NCBI RefSeq assembly: GCF_900176425.1
Contig: NZ_FWXS01000001.1
Location: 372,001 to 436,000, forward strand
DNA from: Moheibacter sediminis
GTDB taxonomy: Bacteria > Bacteroidota > Bacteroidia > Flavobacteriales > Weeksellaceae
Length of the DNA stretch: 64,000 nt
Reading direction: 5' to 3'
In this document: one piece after another, positions 18,228 to 27,860 of the stretch
How the letters are laid out: each line of letters starts with the position of its first letter
Numbering within the stretch: position 1 is the first letter of the stretch
Program-made: the position numbers and the translations under genes
Notes under the pieces: generated by a model
Database searches by the model: none
Told to the model about the DNA's origin: nothing
What the model saw: only the letters and a program-made list of their open reading frames with translations

Positions 18228-19362
18228 TCAAAATTTCCTTATAAACTTTATCAAATCTTTTTGCTATTACCTGAGGAGAAAAAACACTGTCAGCGTAGGC
18301 AGACATTTCTTCTTTTGAAGCAAATTTTTTTCCTTGGATCGTCTTTTTCATCGCCTCGTACAATTGCTGCTCATTTCCTTTTTCTATCAAAAACCCAAAA
18401 CTTTCAGGAAGAAATTCTTTGATACCCCCCACATCGGTTCCTATAAATGACAATCCGCTTGCAAAAGATTCTGCTTGTACACACGGTTGATTTTCATAAT
18501 TACTAAATAATACGAAAGTATCATAATCATTCATTTTATCAGGAACTTTATCGTGACTCAACTCTCCAAAAGTAAATATATGTTTTTCCAAATTATTCTT
18601 TTGGATGAATTGATGCATATCTTCACGACTTCCAGTTCCTCCAAGATGAAATTCAAATTCAAGACCTTCGTCTGCAAGTTTCTTGGCGACATTCAACATG
18701 CCCCGGATATTTTTGTGATCATATTTCAATGAAGAAAGATGAAGGAATTTCTTGATAGGATTATTTTTTTCTAAAGGTTTAAAAAATTCGGTAAATACCA
18801 CATTGGGAATTACTTCCACTGGTTTATTTCCTGAAGCATTCAGCATACTTTTTCCTAAATCGGTAGATACAGGTAGCAGTTTTGAGGCATTTTTCAGAAT
18901 TAGTTTGATTAATATTCTTTCTAAGAAATTTACTTTCTGAAACAAATCTTTTCTAAACCCGGTCCAATGCTCAGTGATTACATATTTTTTTCCTTTGATT
19001 ATTTTTAAATACAAGACGAAAATACCCGCAGGATGAGACACGTTCAGGTGAACCAAATCAAAATTTGAAATGTGTTTAAAACCTTTTTTCAGGGCAATTA
19101 ATCTTCTTATGTAATTCCAGGGTCTGAAACGGCTGTTTTTGTAATAAACAATAACTTCTTTGATTTTGCCTTCTTTGATTTTGCCTTCTTTGATTTCAAT
19201 CTCATAATTTTGGTTTAAATTTTCATCTTTGATTGCATGCAAAACCGAAATTTCATTCAGCAAAGAAGCCGCTAAGGCATGTCTCTGAACAAAATCTCCA
19301 TTGAACGGATAGACGCGCGAAGGATACCATGAGCTTACAAAAAGTATGTTTTTACGCTGCAT
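18220..19362 (-). CDS. Glycosyltransferase family 4
   Basis: A 380-residue GT-B enzyme. The C-terminal nucleotide-sugar region has FTFGELSHDKVPD and the ESFASGLSFIGTDVGG segment with the E(x7)E-like pattern of GT4. It should transfer a sugar from an NDP-sugar to the lipid-linked glycan. Residues about 56-68 contain a short KEGKI repeat produced by a DNA tandem duplication. It overlaps the upstream flippase by 11 nt. Confidence 0.85.
   Translation of the reverse strand: MQRKNILFVSSWYPSRVYPFNGDFVQRHALAASLLNEISVLHAIKDENLNQNYEIEIKEGKIKEGKIKEVIVYYKNSRFRPWNYIRRLIALKKGFKHISNFDLVHLNVSHPAGIFVLYLKIIKGKKYVITEHWTGFRKDLFQKVNFLERILIKLILKNASKLLPVSTDLGKSMLNASGNKPVEVIPNVVFTEFFKPLEKNNPIKKFLHLSSLKYDHKNIRGMLNVAKKLADEGLEFEFHLGGTGSREDMHQFIQKNNLEKHIFTFGELSHDKVPDKMNDYDTFVLFSNYENQPCVQAESFASGLSFIGTDVGGIKEFLPESFGFLIEKGNEQQLYEAMKKTIQGKKFASKEEMSAYADSVFSPQVIAKRFDKVYKEILNG
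19156..19196 (+). repeat. In-frame 15-nt tandem repeat inside the glycosyltransferase gene
   Basis: Two exact copies of TTCTTTGATTTTGCC (19156-19170 and 19171-19185) and a partial third copy to 19196. On the coding strand they encode the repeated KEGKI/IKEGK units. The length is a multiple of three, so slippage would keep the frame. Confidence 0.85.
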
Positions 19363-20620
19363 TATTTAACTTTAATTGTTTTAAATTCCATAAAATAGAA
19401 CCCGTTAAGATCAAATATCCGATTCCCGATAATGCCGAAAATACCATTATGCCAAAACTAAAATCATTTTTCATTACACCTATGCCAATTGCTGCAAAAT
19501 TAACCAACAATAAATAGATATTGAAAATCAAAGAATAATGATTCTTTTTCATAACCAATAATATTGTGATAATAGGATTCAAGGCACTTCTGGCCAATAT
19601 CCAAAAAGAAAGTATCAATATAAATTCCCCCAATCCCTGCCAGGCATCTTTTAGGAATAAATCCAGTAAATAAATCCCTGCTGTATTCATGAAAACCAAA
19701 AATAGAAAGATGATGCCTGCATTTGACAAAATTACCCGATAAGTCAGTGATGCAAGCTGTTTGATATCATGATTGTATAAAGTAACCGACTTTTGAAAAT
19801 AAACCCTTGATACCGAGCCTGAGAGCAATGACAAAGGCGTCGTCAACATCTTAAATGCCAATGCGAAAATACCAACTTCCACTTTTTCAAAATAAGAAAA
19901 TGCCAAAATGAGTAAAATATTGTTTGCAATGATGTTGATGGAATCAGAAGGATAAGTAAACTTAACAACTTCGAAATGTTCTTTTACACTTTTCTTTAAT
20001 AAAGGAATATTTAATGCCCCCAATCTATCTTTCGCAACTCTCGCATTGTATATAAATGAAACCAATAATCCCACTAACCAACCATAAATCAATCCATTTT
20101 CCACATATCCTGCGAAATAAAATATTCCCTGAAACAAAACCGAAAAAATAGAAGCCAAAACGAATGCAGTGGACATCTGTTTAAATAATTTGAATTTTGA
20201 GAAAAGTGAATTCTGCGCATTGTTCCAAGCCGTTAAAACCGTTGCCAATCCACATAAAAACAGAACGAAATAAGACATTTCTATCTGTAGAAGATTTGAT
20301 TTTTTTATTAAAAATAAAATACCTGTCAGTAAAATTGTAACCATCAATGATATCCAGATAATTCCATTGAAAAGATTACGGATTTCTTTACTTCCTTTCT
20401 GTAAAATCATGATGTTGTCCAATCGGAAAGAAGCCAAAACCGGCATAATCATTACATAGCTCAAAAAGACTGAATAAACAGCATAGTTCTCAGGATTGTA
20501 ATAATTGGCCAAAACAAATCCAAATACCGTCAAAATAAACTTTGAAAGCGTATTTCCTGCAAAGAGAGAAACTACGCCTTTGAAGTTTTTGGTTCGGAAT
20601 TGTTTGGTATTGATTTTCAA
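19352..20620 (-). CDS. Polysaccharide flippase (Wzx/MATE-like), copy 2
   Basis: A 422-residue membrane protein with about 12-14 hydrophobic segments and the N-terminal pattern FKGVVSLFAGNTLSKF of Wzx flippases. It is first in the five-gene minus-strand operon 20620-14529. Its sequence differs from copy 1, so this is not a recent duplication; the two may serve different lipid-linked substrates or one may be a non-flippase paralogue. Confidence 0.83.
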   Translation of the reverse strand: MKINTKQFRTKNFKGVVSLFAGNTLSKFILTVFGFVLANYYNPENYAVYSVFLSYVMIMPVLASFRLDNIMILQKGSKEIRNLFNGIIWISLMVTILLTGILFLIKKSNLLQIEMSYFVLFLCGLATVLTAWNNAQNSLFSKFKLFKQMSTAFVLASIFSVLFQGIFYFAGYVENGLIYGWLVGLLVSFIYNARVAKDRLGALNIPLLKKSVKEHFEVVKFTYPSDSINIIANNILLILAFSYFEKVEVGIFALAFKMLTTPLSLLSGSVSRVYFQKSVTLYNHDIKQLASLTYRVILSNAGIIFLFLVFMNTAGIYLLDLFLKDAWQGLGEFILILSFWILARSALNPIITILLVMKKNHYSLIFNIYLLLVNFAAIGIGVMKNDFSFGIMVFSALSGIGYLILTGSILWNLKQLKLNNAA

Positions 20621-20743
20621 TTGTGATGAATTCTACACAAAACTACATAATTTAATAGGAAGAATTTTAAATGTTGAATTTTGAATGAATCATTTCTAAC
20701 AAAACTTTAAACATGAAACTTTGAACTTTAAACTTTCTCTGCT

Positions 20744-20751
20744 TAGCTTTG
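20744..20751 (+). promoter_or_regulatory. TAGCTTTG promoter element 7 nt before yjjG
   Basis: TAGCTTTG fits TAnnTTTG. Only 7 nt separate it from the ATG at 20759, so the transcript would have little or no 5' leader. Confidence 0.55.
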
Positions 20752-20758
20752 CCAGCTT

Positions 20759-21457
20759 ATGGAAAACATCAGACACATCTTTTTTGATTTAGACAATACG
20801 CTTTGGGATTACAGACGAAATGCAAAAATAACACTCGCCAAACTTTTTGAAGAATTCCAAATCAAAGAAAAACACGCTTATACTTTTGAGGAATTTTACC
20901 CATTTTATTATGAAAGCAATGAATCACTTTGGGCAGATTTGCGCGACAAGAAAGTAACCAAAGATGAACTGCGTGCACGACGTTTTCCTGAAGCATTTGC
21001 AGGTTTGGGAATAGAAAATGCAAGCTTTGCAATGGATTTCGAAGAGCGTTTTGTGAATGAAGTGACCAATTCCAATTATGTTGTAGAAGGTGCGGAAGAA
21101 TTATTGGAATACCTGAAAGATAAATACACAATTCACATTCTGTCGAATGGATTTGAAGAAGTCACGCATTGGAAAATTGAAAAAAGCATCATCAAAGACT
21201 ACATAGATACAATCACGACTGCTGAAGGTGCAGGTGCTCCGAAACCTGATCCGATTGCTTTTCAAACTTCGCTTGACAAAGCTGGCGCAACGAAAGAAGA
21301 ATCTATTTATATCGGTGACGATTGGATTGCAGATATGATTGGTGCGACGACTTTTGGGATGAATGCGATATTCTTTAATCCACTCAATGAAAACCATATG
21401 TGGATAGAAGAAGTGCCGATTGTCGGACAATTGATTCAATTGAAGAAATATCTGTAA
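20759..21457 (+). CDS. yjjG: YjjG-family pyrimidine 5'-nucleotidase (HAD phosphatase)
   Basis: A 232-residue HAD-superfamily phosphatase. Motif I is FFDLDNTLWDY near residue 10, motif II the HILSNGF strand, and motif IV GDDWIADMIGA. Length and the NTLWDY pattern match the YjjG group, which dephosphorylates non-canonical pyrimidine nucleotides (house-cleaning). It is monocistronic and convergent with atpC, with a shared terminator between them. Confidence 0.85.
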   Translation: MENIRHIFFDLDNTLWDYRRNAKITLAKLFEEFQIKEKHAYTFEEFYPFYYESNESLWADLRDKKVTKDELRARRFPEAFAGLGIENASFAMDFEERFVNEVTNSNYVVEGAEELLEYLKDKYTIHILSNGFEEVTHWKIEKSIIKDYIDTITTAEGAGAPKPDPIAFQTSLDKAGATKEESIYIGDDWIADMIGATTFGMNAIFFNPLNENHMWIEEVPIVGQLIQLKKYL

Positions 21458-21477
21458 CAAATTAATTTTATACAAAT

Positions 21478-21512
21478 AAAAATCCCGCCAAAAATATTTC
21501 AGCGGGATTTTT
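21478..21512. terminator. Bidirectional terminator between yjjG and atpC
   Basis: Stem AATCCCGC/GCGGGATT (21481-21488 with 21502-21509) with A and T runs on both sides, so it can terminate both converging transcripts. Confidence 0.85.
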
Positions 21513-21532
21513 ATTATTTATAAATCTTATTT

Positions 21533-21826
21533 TTAATTCGCTAAGATCGTAACCACATTGTTGCTCATTTCAACTACACCGCCATTTACATCAAATAAAT
21601 AAACGAACTCATTTGCAGGCGATTTGGTCAATTTTCCGGAAACATTGTCAAAATCGATATTGGATTTAGAATGCAACTTAATTTTGATAGTTCCTTTGTC
21701 CAGAGAAGAAACAATGGGAGCGTGGTTGTTGAGCATCTGGAATTCTCCGTCTTTGCCCGGAACCGTTACCGCATCTACTTCTCCTTCGAAAATAACGTGT
21801 TGTGGTGTTATAATATGTAATCTCAT
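21533..21826 (-). CDS. atpC: ATP synthase F1 subunit epsilon
   Basis: A 97-residue protein with the beta-sandwich start MRLHIITPQHVIFEGE and the PGKDGEFQMLNNHAPIV segment of the epsilon N-terminal domain. The long C-terminal helical hairpin of E. coli epsilon is missing, as is usual in Bacteroidota. It is downstream of atpD after 79 nt. It links rotor and catalytic head of F1. Confidence 0.93.
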   Translation of the reverse strand: MRLHIITPQHVIFEGEVDAVTVPGKDGEFQMLNNHAPIVSSLDKGTIKIKLHSKSNIDFDNVSGKLTKSPANEFVYLFDVNGGVVEMSNNVVTILAN

Positions 21827-21905
21827 TTCGATAAATTTTTAGTATCTGGTATCAAGACTCAAGTATCAGGAAAATCTTACTACTTGATATTTAACCCGAT
21901 ACAGA

Positions 21906-23435
<1,530 letters not shown>

Positions 23436-23447
23436 TTAAAATTTGCG

Positions 23448-23455
23448 CAAAGATA
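23448..23455 (-). promoter_or_regulatory. TATCTTTG promoter element for atpD-atpC
   Basis: Minus-strand TATCTTTG, 33 nt upstream of the atpD ATG. Confidence 0.55.
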
Positions 23456-23535
23456 AGTTTTCCAACTGATTCGTAACTAATGATTAATAAGATTTTTATC
23501 AGTATTGCAAGAAGTGATGCTATTAATAAACTATT

Positions 23536-24288
23536 TCACTCCTTATCAATATCTTGACTCTTCATCTCCTGTCTTTTTTTATGAGCATCTTCCCAGAGCT
23601 TTTCAATATCAATTTCTCTAATTTGTATTCCTTTACTCGGTTTGATAATTTTTGGATTATTAATTCTCTTAATTGATTCTGCAATATAGATTACCTTATA
23701 TTCTCTTTCCTTCGATTTTTTCTCTATCTCTAAAATCAATCCAGGTAAACCGAAAAATTCAGCCGGACCACTGGAAACAGGTACTTCGAGAGCATACCAT
23801 GCTGTTATGTAACTATTTTCATTTTCTGCAATTGCCTTTCTAACTTGAAAGCCTAACACATTTTTAGTTTCATCTGTTATGTTCCAATCCCATTTAGGAA
23901 GTGGATCAAGCGTATAATATTTCTGACCATCAATCTCTCCTATATCTTTCATCTGAACAGAATCTTTAAGATTATGATAAGTCACACCAAAACCTGCCGG
24001 AGCATAACGGATATCAAATGTTTGATCTTGACTATTGTTTATCCTGTCCTGGTAAATAAAAGAATATTCTTTACCTGAAACGACCATGATATATGTTTCG
24101 GCTGGAGGCTCTTCATTTGTCTTCATTTGAATTCTGGCTAGATCGCTATCTTCAAACCAATTTTTCTTCTCTTCTTCACTATATGTTTGCCGGACAAATG
24201 CAGTGTAATTAATCTCTAATTGCTGGGCAGTCAAACTAAATGCTAAATTGTATAATAGGAAAATCAAAATTACTTTCAGTAAGCTCAT
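23536..24288 (-). CDS. GLPGLI family secreted protein
   Basis: A 250-residue protein with a signal peptide cleaved near LTAQ. It carries the family hallmark GLPGLILEIE, preceded by AWYALEVPVSSGP. The GLPGLI family is widespread in Bacteroidota and of unknown biochemical function, often found near TonB-dependent receptors or other envelope genes. It lies 78 nt downstream of the Cys-rich lipoprotein gene on the same strand, so a shared function is possible. Confidence 0.88.
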   Translation of the reverse strand: MSLLKVILIFLLYNLAFSLTAQQLEINYTAFVRQTYSEEEKKNWFEDSDLARIQMKTNEEPPAETYIMVVSGKEYSFIYQDRINNSQDQTFDIRYAPAGFGVTYHNLKDSVQMKDIGEIDGQKYYTLDPLPKWDWNITDETKNVLGFQVRKAIAENENSYITAWYALEVPVSSGPAEFFGLPGLILEIEKKSKEREYKVIYIAESIKRINNPKIIKPSKGIQIREIDIEKLWEDAHKKRQEMKSQDIDKE

Positions 24289-24366
24289 AGAAGATGGTTT
24301 TATGTAAAATTAAATAAAATGGTTAAAGAATTAAAACTTTACAAAAAACTTAATTATTCTAATATT

Positions 24367-25074
24367 TTAGTTCTGTTCAATAAATATGGATGCTGTAAGA
24401 CAGTTACACCCTCCCGGATTACAACAGGCGAAATATCCCGAGCCACACGAAACACTACAGCCACCACCACCCATGCTACAACTTGATGCGCCTTCTCCAC
24501 CACTAGAACACCCACCTGATATTTTGCCTTCAAGATCATTCATGGAAATTATAAATTCAACTGCATTCGGCACCTTTATTATTGCAGAAAGAAAATTAGG
24601 TATATTTCTCATTGAGTCCTTGTCTAACCAATGGTAAGTAATTCCTGTCCCATAATATTCATTTTCTTTTTGAAAACTCAAACCAAACAAGGATTTGATT
24701 TCTTTTTCTTCAGATTTATCCACTGCAAAATAATATGATTTCTCCCCATTATTAAATACAAAAGAATGGTCTAAAAAAGTTAAGGTTCCTTTTCCTTTCA
24801 AGTCCAATCCATCTATATTATTACAATTCTGACAGGTGATAACATTTATGGATTTTTCAGATTCCGTATAAAATACAATTTCATCGGATTCATTTTTCCA
24901 AACTTTAAATTCACCGGTGAATTCACCGGGGTTATTAAGTTTAGAAACATTCCCATTTCTCAATATAGAACTGTTGGAAGACGAATCTTGTGAAATAAAA
25001 GATGAGTCATCTTCACTACATGAAAGAATAAAACAAAGGATGAAAATCCCATAGAAAAATTTAAACATTTTCAT
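24367..25074 (-). CDS. Lipoprotein with Cys/Gly-rich C-terminal tail (function unknown)
   Basis: A 235-residue protein. The lipoprotein signal ends at LCFILSC (Cys19). The middle holds a TCQNC pair. The last 50 residues are strikingly rich in Gly, Ser and Cys, with eight cysteines in about 42 residues including SCSMGGGGCSVSCGSG and YFACCNPGGCNC. Such a tail could bind metal, form a disulfide knot, or be processed like a peptide precursor; nothing in the sequence decides. It is paired with a GLPGLI gene and divergent from an XRE regulator. Confidence 0.72.
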   Translation of the reverse strand: MKMFKFFYGIFILCFILSCSEDDSSFISQDSSSNSSILRNGNVSKLNNPGEFTGEFKVWKNESDEIVFYTESEKSINVITCQNCNNIDGLDLKGKGTLTFLDHSFVFNNGEKSYYFAVDKSEEKEIKSLFGLSFQKENEYYGTGITYHWLDKDSMRNIPNFLSAIIKVPNAVEFIISMNDLEGKISGGCSSGGEGASSCSMGGGGCSVSCGSGYFACCNPGGCNCLTASIFIEQN

Positions 25075-25272
25075 AATTACATAAATTTAGGTTAAACAAA
25101 TTAGATAAAAATCCAAGTCAAATTTTATGTGTTGAATCTTTATTTCCTTACAAACTTAAAATGATTTTTTATAAAAACCAAGAAAAAATTAGCAAAATGT
25201 AATATTATTTTACTCTTTTTGTACTATATAATAATTACTTAATGTTACTTAATTAGCTTCAATTTTGTTCTC

Positions 25273-25527
25273 ATGGAGTGGGTTCCTGAACAAAAAATTA
25301 AGGAAATTAAAAATACGGTTCCTGTCAAAGTCGGGGAAAAAATTCGTTATTACAGACGAATCAAAGATTATACTCAAACTAACCTCGCTGATATGATTGG
25401 TAACGACAGGCAATACATTTACAAAATTGAAAAGGGAAAAGTGAACCCAAGTATTTCCACTATTGCACTTTTGGCTTATGCTTTAGAGATTCCTCTATCC
25501 AAACTTTTAGAGGATATAGAATTATAA
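25273..25527 (+). CDS. XRE-family helix-turn-helix regulator
   Basis: An 84-residue DNA-binding protein. The HTH_3 domain covers about residues 22-80 (KIRYYRRIKDYTQ, then LADMIGNDRQYIYKIEKG and NPSISTIALLAYAL). It is divergent from the Cys-rich lipoprotein gene, 198 nt apart, and could control it or itself. A near-consensus CAATTTTG element (25260-25267) lies 5 nt before the ATG. Confidence 0.85.
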   Translation: MEWVPEQKIKEIKNTVPVKVGEKIRYYRRIKDYTQTNLADMIGNDRQYIYKIEKGKVNPSISTIALLAYALEIPLSKLLEDIEL

Positions 25528-25553
25528 GCTTTTAAACTATTAGTCATATCGCT

Positions 25554-25561
25554 TATCTTTG
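25554..25561 (+). promoter_or_regulatory. TATCTTTG promoter element 6 nt before the ribF ATG
   Basis: TATCTTTG fits TAnnTTTG and ends 6 nt before the ATG at 25568, so the TTG start upstream at 25559 would lie inside the promoter and is unlikely. Confidence 0.6.
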
Positions 25562-25567
25562 CGGTTC

Positions 25568-26494
25568 ATGAAGATTTTCAAAGATATTTCAGCCTGCAAA
25601 AATGTAAAAAATCCTGTTTTGACTTTAGGGATGTTTGACGGTGTTCACATCGGACACCAATGCATCATCCAAAAATTAATTCAAATTGCTGAAGAAATTG
25701 ACGGCGAAAGTACTTTGCTAACTTTTGAACCGCATCCCAGGCTGGTTTTGAGTGATGGAAAGGCAGATTTGGACTTGCTGAATACTTTGGAAGAAAAAAT
25801 CGAATTGCTGGAACAAAACGGATTGCAAAATCTGATTCTGCATCCGTTCACCAAAGAATTTTCCCAATTGAGCTCTGAAGAATTTGTGCGGGAATTGTTG
25901 GTGAATCAAATAGGTGTTCATACGATTGTCATCGGTTATGACCATCATTTCGGACGAAACCGAGAAGGAAACTTTGAACAATTGCAAAAGCTTTCTCAAG
26001 AATTAAATTTCAATTTGATCAAATTGGAAGAAGTGAAAAGCGACGATCTGCACATCAGTTCCACCCAAATCAGAAACGGACTTTTGGAAGGAAATGTGGA
26101 ATTTGCACAAAAAGGTTTGGGCAGGTTTTATTCATTAAAAGGAAAAGTAGTTCACGGAGATAAACTTGGTCGTACATTGGGTTTTCCAACTGCCAATCTG
26201 GAATTACCCGATTATAAATTAATCCCGAAAAATGGTGTTTATTTGGTAAAAGTGAATTTCAGAAATGAAATTTATAAAGGTCTGCTTAGTATCGGAACAC
26301 GACCAACGGTTACGAATTCTAACGAGAAACGTATCGAAGTTTTCATCTTAGATTTCAAAGAAGAAATCTATGGTGAAACTTTGGATTTGAAATTGATCCG
26401 ATTCATCCGCGATGACATGAAATTCAATTCTTTAGAAGAATTGATTTCTCAAATGAATTATGATAAATTGATTGCGAAAAATTTCATTTATTAA
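25568..26494 (+). CDS. ribF: Bifunctional riboflavin kinase/FAD synthetase
   Basis: A 308-residue protein from the ATG at 25568 (an upstream in-frame TTG overlaps the promoter). The N-terminal FMN adenylyltransferase domain has LGMFDGVHIGHQ and the SSTQIRNGL motif. The C-terminal flavokinase domain starts near LKGKVVHGDKLGRTLGFPTANL. It converts riboflavin to FMN and FAD. FAD demand of the pigment and other flavoproteins in this window is an incidental link only. Confidence 0.95.
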   Translation: MKIFKDISACKNVKNPVLTLGMFDGVHIGHQCIIQKLIQIAEEIDGESTLLTFEPHPRLVLSDGKADLDLLNTLEEKIELLEQNGLQNLILHPFTKEFSQLSSEEFVRELLVNQIGVHTIVIGYDHHFGRNREGNFEQLQKLSQELNFNLIKLEEVKSDDLHISSTQIRNGLLEGNVEFAQKGLGRFYSLKGKVVHGDKLGRTLGFPTANLELPDYKLIPKNGVYLVKVNFRNEIYKGLLSIGTRPTVTNSNEKRIEVFILDFKEEIYGETLDLKLIRFIRDDMKFNSLEELISQMNYDKLIAKNFIY

Positions 26495-26544
26495 TCCCAA
26501 TCATTATATTTGGATTATTTTAACATATTAAACTTATTTATTTT

Positions 26545-26979
26545 ATGAACATGATTGATTGGTACAAAAAAGTCGTTTTTGAAAACTATGCAAATTTTAG
26601 AGGAAGAGCAAGAAGAAGCGAGTATTGGTATTTTGCTTTATGTAATGGTATTATTTCTATGGTTTTTTACATCCCTTTATTAGTCACGGGAGGTTTTTCG
26701 GATAATTCAGAACCTGGCATAATTTTTTGGTTATGTTACGGATTGTTGATGGTTTATGGACTTGCAACCTTCGTCCCAACATTAGCCGTGACGGTTCGTC
26801 GCTTACACGATATTGGAAAAAGTGGGTGGTATTATTTTGTAGGATTTATTCCTTTAGTAGGTCCTATTATTTTGCTGGTATGGTTTTTTACCGAAGGTGA
26901 AGGACACACAAATCAGTGGGGGTCGGACCCAAAAGATATATTTGGCAACATACATGAAATTGGAAAACCTCAGGTTTAA
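26545..26979 (+). CDS. DUF805 membrane protein
   Basis: A 144-residue protein with three or four hydrophobic segments and the DUF805 hallmarks FRGRARRSEYWYF near the N-terminus and VRRLHDIGKSGWY in the middle. The function of the family is unknown. The ATG at 26551 (third residue) is an alternative start. A second, broken DUF805 gene follows directly. Confidence 0.88.
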   Translation: MNMIDWYKKVVFENYANFRGRARRSEYWYFALCNGIISMVFYIPLLVTGGFSDNSEPGIIFWLCYGLLMVYGLATFVPTLAVTVRRLHDIGKSGWYYFVGFIPLVGPIILLVWFFTEGEGHTNQWGSDPKDIFGNIHEIGKPQV

Positions 26980-26985
26980 TTTCAC

Positions 26986-27392
26986 ATGTTTCAGATTGAA
27001 AATTATAAAAATACCTTTCTGCGTTGTTATGCTAAGTTTTCTGGCAGAGCGGGCAGAAAGGAATTTTGGAGTTTTTTTTTGTTCAATGTTCTATCACTTC
27101 AATTCTATTTATTCCTCATGTTTTACACACAAAATTCGGTTATGAATTCGATTTAAAACCATTTGAAATTTATCAACACATAATAGGCTTGTACATACTG
27201 CTCACCATCGTTCCTTCATTAGCCATTTTAGTCAGAAGGATGCACGATTCGGGTCGAAGCGGGTGGAACCTTTTGTTATTCTTCGTTCCCATTTTTGGAT
27301 TGTTTTATTTGGTAGTTATTCTATTTTATATGATTGATGAAAGTGATGATGGAGGAAATAAATGGGGTGAAAATCCTAAATTTTCTTTGTAG
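26986..27392 (+). pseudogene. Second DUF805 gene, frameshifted
   Basis: From the ATG at 26986 one frame encodes a DUF805 N-terminus (KFSGRAGRKEFWSFFLFN) and stops at about 27148. A second frame then encodes the rest (IVPSLAILVRRMHDSGRSGW and NKWGENP) to 27392. The whole span is 407 nt, one base short of 136 codons, which fits a single-base deletion. The break lies between about 27095 and 27150. It is a recent pseudogene or a sequencing error; the sequence cannot tell which. Confidence 0.75.
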
Positions 27393-27441
27393 CGAAAATA
27401 AATTTACAATTATAAAATTAAATTTTCTGCTTTCAAATCAT

Positions 27442-27459
27442 TATCGTAATATTGCGATA
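27442..27459. promoter_or_regulatory. Operator palindrome upstream of arsR
   Basis: TATCGTAAT/ATTGCGATA, an 18-nt inverted repeat with one mismatch, 16 nt before the arsR ATG. Its core recurs at 27822-27835, which supports a binding site for the ArsR-type protein. Confidence 0.7.
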
Positions 27460-27475
27460 TTAAATCAATGAAAAT

Positions 27476-27802
27476 ATGGGTGCAACTAAAACAGAACATT
27501 TTACCGAAAGCCAAAATCAAATTGCTACCATCGCAAAAGCTTTGGGGCATCCGGCGAGGATTGCCATCGTGGAGCATCTTATGAAAGTGAATCAATGCAT
27601 CTGTGGCGATATCGTCAACGAACTTCCACTTGCACAACCCACCGTTTCACAGCATTTGAAAGAATTGAAAAATGCGGGCATCATCAAAGGAAGCATCGAA
27701 GGAAATACCATCTGCTACTGCATCGACGAAAAAACGATTGAGATATTGAATAATTATTTCTCCAAAATCATCCAAAATGTTTCGGCTAACAAATGTTGCT
27801 AA
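27476..27802 (+). CDS. arsR: ArsR/SmtB-family metalloregulator
   Basis: A 108-residue winged-helix repressor. The recognition helix region is QPTVSQHLKELKNAG. The N-terminal half carries NQCICGDIV, whose two cysteines lie where the ELCVCDL-type arsenic/metal site of ArsR sits, and the C-terminus ends NKCC, possible extra thiol ligands. It should repress the arsenic-type operon and release on As(III) or related thiophilic metalloids. It is flanked by two related operators. Confidence 0.88.
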   Translation: MGATKTEHFTESQNQIATIAKALGHPARIAIVEHLMKVNQCICGDIVNELPLAQPTVSQHLKELKNAGIIKGSIEGNTICYCIDEKTIEILNNYFSKIIQNVSANKCC

Positions 27803-27821
27803 GACATTTTTTATAAAACTA

Positions 27822-27835
27822 TATCGCAATATTGC
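27822..27835. promoter_or_regulatory. Second ArsR-type operator upstream of the DUF6428 gene
   Basis: TATCGCAATATTGC shares 13 of 14 bases with the upstream operator and contains the perfect palindrome GCAATATTGC (27826-27835). It lies 25 nt before the ATG at 27861. Confidence 0.65.
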
Positions 27836-27860
27836 ATTTAAACTATAAAAAAATTTTAAA

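Noticed and set aside
24386-24637. Pro-rich plus-strand frame opposite the Cys-rich lipoprotein
   Set aside because: It is the complement of Gly codons in the lipoprotein tail; the minus frame has a lipoprotein signal and is the real gene.
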